In this document: one piece after another, positions 57,253-64,000 of the stretch | Position numbering within the stretch: position 1 is the stretch's first letter | Layout of the letters: every line of letters begins with the position of its first letter | The notes under the pieces: model-generated | Told to the model about the DNA's origin: nothing | Seen by the model: the letters and a program-made list of their open reading frames with translations, nothing else | Database searches by the model: none | DNA from: Psychrobacter sanguinis | GTDB taxonomy: Bacteria > Pseudomonadota > Gammaproteobacteria > Pseudomonadales > Moraxellaceae | Assembly (NCBI RefSeq): GCF_020736705.1 | Contig: NZ_CP085990.1 | Coordinates: 2,914,001-2,978,000 of the forward strand | Length of the DNA stretch: 64,000 bases | Direction: 5' to 3' | Made by a program: the position numbers and the translations under genes

Positions 57253-57792
57253 TTATTGAACCGGTCGTTTGTCACTTAGTGCTATCCAGCCTTTAACGAT
57301 GCGATAAATGTGCCAAATAAATGAAAATAAAATCATGATACCACCAAATGCGGCCAGTCCAGTCGAACCTAATGCCACATTTGAGCTGTCTGCAAATACA
57401 CCAAGACCCAGCCCGCCTAGACCGATGACCGCCAAAACAACACCGATAAAACCAAACACAATACTGTACCAAAAGGTTTTGATTTGCCAATCAAAATGAG
57501 TAGCAAGCCAAGTATGATTGGCCTGTTGACGACGGGCATAGTTCATTATGATAGGCACAATCCATAACAAACCTGCTGTAAAATAACTCAGCACATACAA
57601 TAAATAAGTGATGTGATTATAGCGAACCAAAGACTCTTCCTGTTCCTTACTGATAACAGGCGCATGGTTATAATCTGGCGTTTTAATAAGTTGGGAATAT
57701 TGCAAATTGGCATCACCCATACCGCCCACAGGTATCTTTAAATCAGGCTTTTCAAGCTCCGTGGTTCGCTGCATATCGCGATCATCCTGCAT
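57253..57792 (-). CDS. DUF4870-like membrane protein
   Basis: A 179-residue protein with a polar N-terminus (about 1-55), three or four hydrophobic helices (about 65-85, 107-130, 140-162) and a short basic end. HITYLLYVLSYFTAGLLWIV and the following ANHTWLATHFDWQIKTFWYS fit the DUF4870/Tic20-like pattern of small bacterial membrane proteins. Function is unknown. ATG 57792 is preferred because AAGGGGAAT lies upstream; ATG 57810 has none. Upstream lies an 18-bp repeat (57806-57841). Confidence 0.75.
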   Translation of the reverse strand: MQDDRDMQRTTELEKPDLKIPVGGMGDANLQYSQLIKTPDYNHAPVISKEQEESLVRYNHITYLLYVLSYFTAGLLWIVPIIMNYARRQQANHTWLATHFDWQIKTFWYSIVFGFIGVVLAVIGLGGLGLGVFADSSNVALGSTGLAAFGGIMILFSFIWHIYRIVKGWIALSDKRPVQ

Positions 57793-57805
57793 AATATTCC
57801 CCTTT

Positions 57806-57841
57806 ATCATTATTAGAGCAGTTATTATTGTTAGAGCAGTT
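57806..57841. repeat. Two 18-bp direct repeats upstream of the DUF4870-like gene
   Basis: ATCATTATTAGAGCAGTT and ATTATTGTTAGAGCAGTT are adjacent and share 16 of 18 bases. Their left end overlaps the first codons of the alternative upstream start. Confidence 0.55.
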
Positions 57842-58012
57842 ACTATTATATCTCTATGCTACTGCCACATAATTTTGTCATAGTCATAGCACTCACTATT
57901 GTGTTAATACTGGCTTAGCGTTATACATTGTCTTAGCGCTGCTCTACCAATTGATAGCCGTAGCAGTACTGTAAATAGTAGCATTATAAATAGCCGTGAT
58001 CTAAATAGAGTA

Positions 58013-58471
58013 CTACAAACTTAGCTCAGGCACATAACGGTCTACTTCATCACCCATGTCAGGCGCAATGAGCGATGCTTCAAAGACACGCGCTTCAGCC
58101 AAATGATAGGACTCAGGCATATCCGCAGTCAGTAAGCCAGCCATTTTCGCCACAATTGGCATATGACATACCACCACCACACACTCCCCTTCGACGTCCA
58201 TTAGACCGTGCAACCCCTGCATAGCGTCATCATCTGGCGTGATATTTGAATGCACTTTCACCGGCACATCAGGCTTAAGAGTGGTTAATGCTTGCAATGT
58301 CTGCTGCGCTCTAACATACGGGCTGACCACAAACATATCAGGCTTATAGTTCGCCATAATATATTCGGCAGTGGCCTCAGCTTGTTGCACGCCTAACGGA
58401 GTTAAATGACGTTCAGAATCTTGCTGAGTCTGACGCTCAGCTTCTCCATGACGCATTAAAATAATTTTCAT
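58013..58471 (-). CDS. sixA: Phosphohistidine phosphatase SixA
   Basis: A 152-residue histidine-phosphatase-family enzyme. It begins MKIILMRHGEAERQ, with the catalytic RHG, then HLTPLGVQQAEATAEYI, VVSPYVRAQQTLQAL and VVVCHMPIVAKMAGLL with the second catalytic His. SixA removes phosphate from phosphohistidines, for example on the nitrogen PTS protein NPr in E. coli. The start is ATG 58471, 7 bp after gpsA; an in-frame ATG at 58504 would overlap gpsA and is disfavoured. Cotranscribed with gpsA. Confidence 0.92.
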   Translation of the reverse strand: MKIILMRHGEAERQTQQDSERHLTPLGVQQAEATAEYIMANYKPDMFVVSPYVRAQQTLQALTTLKPDVPVKVHSNITPDDDAMQGLHGLMDVEGECVVVVCHMPIVAKMAGLLTADMPESYHLAEARVFEASLIAPDMGDEVDRYVPELSL

Positions 58472-58478
58472 AATTTTA

Positions 58479-59789
58479 TCAGTCCTGTTTATTTGAGGCA
58501 GCATCCATTTGCGCTTTTAAGGCCTCATTACTATATTCATGGGGCATAACAAATTCAACATCGCTTCTGAAACCTGACTCCATTAGATTCAGAGCAACCC
58601 CTAATGTGGCTTGATCATCAAAGATAACCGCATGTAGTGCATGGGTAATAGGCATATAGATACCAAGCTTGGTCGCTTTTTCATGCACCTGCTGAATGGT
58701 ATTTACCCCTTCTGCAGTTTGACCCAACTTCTTAATAGCGGCCTCCAAGCTCATGCCTTTACCTAACATATTCCCTATACGGTAGTTACGACTTAACTCT
58801 GAGCTACAGGTTGCATACAAATCTCCCACGCCCGATAAGCCTAAGAAGGTTAAAGGATTGGCACCTGAAGCCACGCCAAAGCGGCTCATCTCAGCCAACG
58901 CACGGGTCAACAGCATCGCTTTGGTGTTTTCGCCCACATTATATGAGGCAGCCATACCCATAGCGATGGCATAAATATTCTTTAACGCACCGCCAAGCTC
59001 AACGCCCTTGATGTCATCTGAGGCAAATATTCTAAAAAAGGCACTGTGTAATGCAGATTGCACAGCATGACGTAATAACTCTGAGTCACTGGCAATCACC
59101 GAAGCAGATGGCATATTCTGCATAATTTCAACTGCCAAGTTAGGCCCTGACATTACGCCAAAATTTACCTCAGGTAACTCTTCTTTAATGATGTCACTCA
59201 TCAAGCTAAATGTGTCTTTTTCCATACCTTTGGTCAATGACACAATAGACTGACCGCTCAGATACGGACGAATATTTTTTAGCGTTTCTCTAAATGCTGA
59301 GCTCGGAACCGCCACAAAAATAACATCTTTATTTTGCACCGCCTCTTTTAAATCATGCTCATATTTTAAACGCTCATCTAAGGTATAGCCTGGCAAATAT
59401 TTTTTATTAATACGCGTTTTTTGCAGCGACTTTACAGTGCGTTTATTACGAACCCATAAGGTAGAGTCGCACCCATTACGCGCCGCTAAATTAGACATAG
59501 CGGTACCGAAGCTACCACCGCCTAAGAAAGCCAGACGCAATTTATGAGGTGCTGCTATCCCTTGAGGTTTGTTCATGTTATTTAAGACTGCTTTTTCAAT
59601 CTCATCAGAGTCTAGCGGTGGGTTTTCACGCTTAGCTTTGGCACTCACTTTGGCCGCTCTGTCAAATAAGCTGGCCAAAAGTCCAGAGGTAAATACGGAC
59701 TTCTCTTCGTTAGAAGATGGATCTATAGGGGCTTCTGTCTGCTCCATGTCTTTATCTTCAACGTCCTTGTTCTTTTGTTCATCTGACAT
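58479..59789 (-). CDS. gpsA: Glycerol-3-phosphate dehydrogenase (NAD(P)+) GpsA, long N-terminal tail
   Basis: A 436-residue cytoplasmic enzyme that reduces dihydroxyacetone phosphate to sn-glycerol-3-phosphate for phospholipids; E. coli GpsA has 339. The first about 85 residues are extra and highly charged (NKDVEDKDMEQTEAPIDP and so on). The catalytic part begins LRLAFLGGGSFGTAMSNLA, with GVMSGPNLAVEI, VELGGALKNIYAIAMGMA (catalytic Lys) and GLSGVGDLYATCSSELSRN. First gene of the gpsA-sixA operon. Confidence 0.94.
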   Translation of the reverse strand: MSDEQKNKDVEDKDMEQTEAPIDPSSNEEKSVFTSGLLASLFDRAAKVSAKAKRENPPLDSDEIEKAVLNNMNKPQGIAAPHKLRLAFLGGGSFGTAMSNLAARNGCDSTLWVRNKRTVKSLQKTRINKKYLPGYTLDERLKYEHDLKEAVQNKDVIFVAVPSSAFRETLKNIRPYLSGQSIVSLTKGMEKDTFSLMSDIIKEELPEVNFGVMSGPNLAVEIMQNMPSASVIASDSELLRHAVQSALHSAFFRIFASDDIKGVELGGALKNIYAIAMGMAASYNVGENTKAMLLTRALAEMSRFGVASGANPLTFLGLSGVGDLYATCSSELSRNYRIGNMLGKGMSLEAAIKKLGQTAEGVNTIQQVHEKATKLGIYMPITHALHAVIFDDQATLGVALNLMESGFRSDVEFVMPHEYSNEALKAQMDAASNKQD

Positions 59790-59902
59790 AAGAATGCTCT
59801 CTATTTTTTAATAGGGTTAAATTTAACAGGTTAAATGAGTGGTCATAATTTTATTATAAACGGTTGGCTATCTTAATTCATGCTCCATACTCAACCAGTC
59901 AT

Positions 59903-60589
59903 TTATTCTGAGTCGTAGTGGATGAAATCAGCAGTCTCAATATCGCCACGACTCGGCATCACACAATGGCTAGTGCCCACATAGACAAATGCTGTAACAT
60001 AGTCCTCTGCACCGACATTAAAATAAGTCTTAACCGCAGGCTCATTTGCCAAAGGGCCCGTACGCCATACTGTACTAAATCCTTGTGCTTTTAACGCCAA
60101 AATTAAATTCTGTACCGCAGCACCTGCACTCAATAACTGCTCAAATTCAGGCACTTTTTCATGGTACTGCATGTTGGTAACCACCGTGATAATCATCGGC
60201 GCTCTTAACGGCATCTTTAAGGTCTTTTCTGCACTACGCTCATCAAGCTCTGTCCCTTCACGTAAGGCTTTTGCTTCTGCTGCTGCCAATAAAGCACGAC
60301 CTAAAGCATGCCTTTGCTGACCTTCTGTCACAATAAATCGCCAAGGTTGCAGTTTCTTATGATCAGGTGCGGTCATCGCACATCCTATAGCCACTTCAAG
60401 CTGATTTTTCTTTGGCGCAGGTATGGTCAAATTACCAATACTACGGCGTGATTTAATCCAGTTAATCACTTGTTCATCAGTGACTTTCACTGATTGGGTC
60501 GAATTTGAGTCTAGAACATCCTGTTCACTGTCATTATTATGGTCTAAATTATTAGGGTTTAAATTATCGGTCAAATTTTGTTCAGTCAT
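59903..60589 (-). CDS. Nitroreductase-family protein (YdjA-like)
   Basis: A 228-residue FMN-dependent oxidoreductase. The first 40 residues are polar and extra. The core has INWIKSRRSIGNLTIPAP (FMN Arg/Ser), MTAPDHKKLQPWRFIV, GAAVQNLILALKAQGFSTVW and GTSHCVMPSRGDI, matching E. coli YdjA (183 residues). The natural substrate is unknown. It starts upstream of a 480-bp non-coding gap. Note the near repeats of AAATAGTGTTTGT just 5' of the gene. Confidence 0.87.
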   Translation of the reverse strand: MTEQNLTDNLNPNNLDHNNDSEQDVLDSNSTQSVKVTDEQVINWIKSRRSIGNLTIPAPKKNQLEVAIGCAMTAPDHKKLQPWRFIVTEGQQRHALGRALLAAAEAKALREGTELDERSAEKTLKMPLRAPMIITVVTNMQYHEKVPEFEQLLSAGAAVQNLILALKAQGFSTVWRTGPLANEPAVKTYFNVGAEDYVTAFVYVGTSHCVMPSRGDIETADFIHYDSE

Positions 60590-61070
60590 AATATCCTCTA
60601 TTATAAATGGTGTTTGTCCTTAAATAGTGTTTGTTCCTAGCTTAGATAGTATTTGCCTTTAAGCAGGGTGCGTCTTTATTATGTTTATCCTAATTATGAA
60701 TTACGTCTTAATAAACAGGTCTTACTATCATATTTACTAGGCAACCTTTTAGACATCTGCCAATCTACTAAAATTATTGCTTAAAATAATTTATCTATGC
60801 GCTTAAGCTAGCAGGCTATTAAACTAATATTGGTACCCAAAGTATTTTTTACAATACTTATTACCAAACTGCTACTCAGCAGACAGTTTGAAAAGAGTTA
60901 TCGAATGAAAGGAGGTAGGTTAGAGTGTTTTAGATTAATAGTGGATCAGCTATCAGGCGAGGTATTTCAAAATCTACCATCCGCCACAATTGCTGCCGTT
61001 AAGCAGCAATTGTGGTTTTAACACCTTATTAACTATTTTATAAAATTGACACTTATAAACTTGGAGGTGT
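60590..61070. other. Non-coding gap with an orphan hairpin
   Basis: A 481-bp gap between the nitroreductase gene and aroC. It holds short 17-22 bp degenerate repeats (60605-60660), a perfect AAAGGAGGT motif at 60908-60916 with no obvious gene behind it, and a 13-bp perfect hairpin (60984-61015) followed by TTTT on the plus strand. A 38-codon reading frame from ATG 60904 ends in the hairpin and is not convincing. Confidence 0.5.
60984..61019 (+). terminator. Hairpin terminator-like structure
   Basis: A perfect 13-bp stem CCACAATTGCTGC / GCAGCAATTGTGG (60984-60996 / 61003-61015), loop CGTTAA, then TTTT. No plus-strand gene is known upstream; it may also serve as a minus-strand site for aroC, although no T run lies on that side. 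Confidence 0.55.
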
Positions 61071-62174
61071 CTAGGCTATGGCAGAGACAGGAGGCCGAAC
61101 ATCCGCATTCTGACCACGATGACGCAAATAATGATCAAGCAAAACGATGGCCAACATTGCTTCGGCAATAGGCGTTGCTCTCACACCCACACAGGGATCA
61201 TGGCGACCCTTAGTCAGCATATCTATAGAGTTTCCAGCCACATCAATACTTTTACCTGGCGTGGTGATACTAGAGGTAGGCTTTAAAGCAATGCTTACCT
61301 TAATATCTTGACCTGATGAAATGCCGCCTAAAATACCGCCTGAATGGTTGGCAGTGAAACCTTCTGGTGTCAACTCATCCCGTGAGGTATGACCGAATTG
61401 CTCAGCCACACTCATTCCGTCACCAATCTCCACCCCTTTAACCGCATTAATACTCATCATTGCATGGGCTATATCAGCATCAAGACGATCAAAAACAGGC
61501 TCACCCAAACCGACAGGAACGCCTGAAGCAATCACTTCAAGCTTAGCGCCACAACTGGTACCCTCTCTTCTTAAGCGTTCAATTAAGGCTTCAAATCTGG
61601 GAATGGCTTCAGCGTCCGCACAAAAGAAAGGATTGCTGTTGACAAACTGCCAATCAATTGCAGCCGAGTCTTGCAACGCAGCTTTCTCATTACCCATCTG
61701 CACCACATGACCGTGAATACTAACGCCTAGACGCTGCTTTAGGTATTTCTTTGCAATAGCACCTGCCGCCACTCGCATCGCCGTTTCACGCGCAGAAGAA
61801 CGGCCACCGCCACGATAGTCGCGAAATCCGTACTTCATGCTATAGGTATAATCGGCATGGCCCGGTCTAAACGTATCTTTGATATCGCTATAGTCTTTCG
61901 ACTTTTGATTGGTATTTCGAATTAACAAACCGATAGAGGTACCCGTGGTTTTGCCTTCGAACACCCCTGAAATAATTTCTACTTCATCAGGCTCTCGGCG
62001 CTGAGTGGCAAATTTGGAAGTACCTGGCTTACGGCGGTCTAAATCTACCTGTAAGTCCTCACTACTCAAAGCCACACCTGGCGGAATACCATCTACTATG
62101 GCCAATAATCCTTCACCATGTGATTCGCCACATGTGGTGACCCTAAACACCTGTCCAATACTATTCCCTGCCAT
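61071..62174 (-). CDS. aroC: Chorismate synthase
   Basis: A 367-residue enzyme that needs reduced FMN and converts EPSP to chorismate, the branch point to aromatic amino acids, folate and quinones. [38 protein letters not shown] region ([19 protein letters not shown]) and [22 protein letters not shown] are the three family signatures. Length equals E. coli AroC (361). It is downstream of prmB by 110 bp, the usual order. Confidence 0.97.
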   Translation of the reverse strand: MAGNSIGQVFRVTTCGESHGEGLLAIVDGIPPGVALSSEDLQVDLDRRKPGTSKFATQRREPDEVEIISGVFEGKTTGTSIGLLIRNTNQKSKDYSDIKDTFRPGHADYTYSMKYGFRDYRGGGRSSARETAMRVAAGAIAKKYLKQRLGVSIHGHVVQMGNEKAALQDSAAIDWQFVNSNPFFCADAEAIPRFEALIERLRREGTSCGAKLEVIASGVPVGLGEPVFDRLDADIAHAMMSINAVKGVEIGDGMSVAEQFGHTSRDELTPEGFTANHSGGILGGISSGQDIKVSIALKPTSSITTPGKSIDVAGNSIDMLTKGRHDPCVGVRATPIAEAMLAIVLLDHYLRHRGQNADVRPPVSAIA

Positions 62175-62284
62175 AACTCTTGCTCAATCTTATTTTGGTT
62201 TATTTTGCTAAATGCTTGGGGCAACTTTAATTGCCCCATTTATAGCACTTTGCTGACTATCACTCACGGTTAGTTGCTATAGGC

Positions 62285-63493
62285 TTATGACTCTAATTGT
62301 GCCACTTGAGCGGCAAATAGATGACGGTTAGCGACCAGTTCATCACGATCTATAGCGAATACCCCATTGCCGCCTCGGGCAAAGCTTAACCAATTAAACT
62401 GAATTTCAGGATAGGCTTGACGTAAAGCCCAATCACTGTCACCCACCTCACAAACTAATAATCCTTCTGGAGAAAGATAATCGGCTGCTTCATTTAATAT
62501 CTTATGAACCAAATCTAAGCCATCTTGACCCGCTGCCAAAGCATGCTCAGGCTCATGAATAAATTCAGGAGGTAATTCAGCCATTGCAGCAGCATCGACA
62601 TAAGGAGGATTGGTCACAATCAATTCGTATTGATTTTCAGCCGGAATCTTATCAAATAAGTCTGATTCTATTAGATTTAATTGATGCTCCATACCGTGAT
62701 GCTCAACGTTCACTGCCGCTACTTCTAAAGCAGAGGTGTCAATGTCGGCTGCATCTACCAAAGCATCTCTAAATCTGCTGGCTAGCGCTATAGCAATACA
62801 GGCAGAACCAGTGCATAAATCTAGGATACGTTCTGGTTGGTAAAGCTGTTTGTTCTCAAGACCATGTAGATAAAAAGAAGGTAAGTCTGGGGTAGAGTCC
62901 GCACCCAATGGCTGTGCAACGCCATTGGTCTCGAAATAAGGATAAAATTGCTGACGAATCAGTTCGGCAATAGGCGATCTTGGAATAAGCACCCGCTCAT
63001 CGACATAAAAAGGTAGGTCGCAGAAATAGGCCAAATTAACTAGGTAGCTTAAAGGCTTACGGTACACAATACGTGACTGTAATAAAGCCAGCACTTCGCC
63101 CTTCTCTGAAGGCGTCAAGCGACAGTCTAAAATTTGCTCATCAGCAGACCAATCCAACGATAAAGTATGCAATACAATAGCGGCGGCTTCTGCAAAGACA
63201 TCATTGGTACCTTGTGCCACTACTACCTCATAGTTACGCAGCTGAGTCACACAAAAACGAATGAAGTCACGGATACTATAAAGCGACTGAGCGGCTTCCT
63301 CACAATCGGCTAACAAGCCATCAAATTCACCATCTAAGGGGCTAGCCATGACATCATCTGCTATGCCTGTGCCTTCTGAACCTTGGATTTGGGCAAGAAT
63401 GGCTTGGGCATCTAAAGAAGCCAACGAAGTACTTTGATTGGTCATTTCGTCTAAACTTGAACTGTCTATTGAGCTTGAGTTATCTGTTGACAT
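62285..63493 (-). CDS. prmB: Ribosomal protein uL3 N5-glutamine methyltransferase PrmB
   Basis: A 402-residue SAM-dependent methyltransferase; E. coli PrmB has 310. It methylates a glutamine of ribosomal protein uL3. The SAM site is ILDLCTGSACIAIALASRF and the catalytic motif VTNPPYVDAAAMAELPPEF; YVDERVLIPRSPIAELI is PrmB-specific compared with PrmC. The first 65 residues are Ser/Asp-rich and extra. It is followed by aroC on the same strand. Confidence 0.93.
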   Translation of the reverse strand: MSTDNSSSIDSSSLDEMTNQSTSLASLDAQAILAQIQGSEGTGIADDVMASPLDGEFDGLLADCEEAAQSLYSIRDFIRFCVTQLRNYEVVVAQGTNDVFAEAAAIVLHTLSLDWSADEQILDCRLTPSEKGEVLALLQSRIVYRKPLSYLVNLAYFCDLPFYVDERVLIPRSPIAELIRQQFYPYFETNGVAQPLGADSTPDLPSFYLHGLENKQLYQPERILDLCTGSACIAIALASRFRDALVDAADIDTSALEVAAVNVEHHGMEHQLNLIESDLFDKIPAENQYELIVTNPPYVDAAAMAELPPEFIHEPEHALAAGQDGLDLVHKILNEAADYLSPEGLLVCEVGDSDWALRQAYPEIQFNWLSFARGGNGVFAIDRDELVANRHLFAAQVAQLES

Positions 63494-63776
63494 AGTTAAT
63501 CTGCTATTCCCATTACTGAGTTAAATGCTAAAGTTAAATTGCTAATAAAACATTCTATATGATATTAATAAAAAAAATCAGGTTAGTTTTATGCACTTAC
63601 CCATTATAACCAACATTTCGCACTTGGCACTATCACCACCATAAATATCCCCCTCTATTTTTAACTGACTTAAATAGCACAATTGTTACGGTTACTTTAG
63701 AATTTGTGGTAAACATTTGCCAGTTGATACTTTTCGTCGCATAATAGCGACACCTCTTTTTATTGTGAATAACTGT

Positions 63777-64000
63777 ATGACTATGAACGCTAAACCTATC
63801 ACTACACAGATAACCGCTAAATTTGCTCCTAAATTACTTGCAGCGACTGTTGCGGCTACCTTATTTGCTTTTAGCAGCACAGCTATGGCAGAAACAGCAC
63901 CTAAAAAGCCCACTAAATCAGTGGATAGCCTTCAGCAGCTTATTAAAGATAAAAATACTGAGAGCGAGCAACAACGAGTTGCGGCTGAAAAAGCCCAGCA
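63777..64000 (+). CDS. Exported protein, 5' part, possible TonB-system ExbB-like (MotA/TolQ/ExbB) component
   Basis: Only about 74 residues are visible, cut by the window edge. A signal peptide of about 39 residues (with LLAATVAATLFAFSSTAMA) precedes ETAPKKPTKSVDSLQQLIKD and a charged helix KNTESEQQRVAAEKAQ. This pattern, SLxxLL followed by an E/Q-rich coiled coil, resembles the periplasmic front of large TtpC/ExbB-type proteins of TonB2 systems. It is a suggestion only, since the membrane part lies beyond the window. Confidence 0.5.
   Translation, partial: MTMNAKPITTQITAKFAPKLLAATVAATLFAFSSTAMAETAPKKPTKSVDSLQQLIKDKNTESEQQRVAAEKAQ

Noticed and set aside
60830..61021. Plus-strand reading frame ending in the hairpin
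   Set aside because: Its end lies within the hairpin and the sequence has no family-like pattern; AAAGGAGGT is inside it rather than before its start.
63692..63913. Minus-strand reading frame of 73 codons
   Set aside because: It covers the start and signal peptide of the exported plus-strand protein; that frame has a sensible signal peptide.

Overview
The window looks like chromosomal DNA of a gamma-proteobacterium of the Moraxellaceae, most likely Psychrobacter or a close relative. This is an inference from AT-rich intergenic DNA, an ISAba1-like IS4 element, a lipase/foldase pair, the cvpA-purF, prmB-aroC, gpsA-sixA, ppsR/ppsA and yajC-secD-secF arrangements, and long polar N-terminal tails on housekeeping enzymes. 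Nearly all genes are core housekeeping genes. No tRNA, rRNA, CRISPR array, prophage or defence island was seen.

Layout. 1-809: 5' part of a glycosyltransferase. 1097-2998: tusD-tusC-tusB-tusE sulfur relay, followed by trmL, an entericidin-like lipoprotein and ppa. 5130-6320: IS4-family element. 6462-10728: a small membrane protein, lipase foldase, a lipase gene broken by a stop codon and an IS1-family element, and an esterase. 10968-16342: a lipoprotein glycerophosphodiesterase, a TSUP permease and a CreBC-like two-component system. 16542-25985: grxD, ispF, mnmA, purB, a YjdF-like protein, small lipoprotein, roxA, small acidic protein, IS630 copy 1 and fabI. 26220-35702: folE, a YejF-like ABC ATPase, dusB, a BCCT transporter, HIT protein, sthA and ppsR. 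36057-36191: a 135-bp MITE. 36583-51867: ppsA, a GYF/RDD protein, rpsT, two hydrolases, pyrF, lapA, yajC-secD-secF, a MATE exporter and a DASS transporter. 52014-53440: a secreted RidA-family gene split by IS630 copy 2. 53644-64000: purF, cvpA, pyrD, a DUF4870-like protein, sixA, gpsA, a nitroreductase, aroC, prmB and the start of an exported protein.

How genes connect. TusDCBE and MnmA form the sulfur route to 2-thiouridine at tRNA position 34, and TrmL also modifies position 34. PpsR (kinase/phosphorylase) and PpsA are divergent partners. SecD, SecF and YajC belong to the Sec translocase. PurB/PurF and PyrD/PyrF serve nucleotide synthesis.

The most interesting content is mobile DNA and its effects. 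A secreted lipase is inactivated twice while its dedicated foldase is intact. An exported RidA protein has lost its signal peptide to an IS630 insertion whose end supplies a new ATG. A 135-bp MITE carries the terminus of the resident IS1-family element and an 8-bp target duplication. All three two-frame transposases join their reading frames at a run of eight A residues. Degenerate short tandem repeats (15, 16 and 30 bp) recur in gene gaps. I did not find a convincing wholly new multi-gene system.
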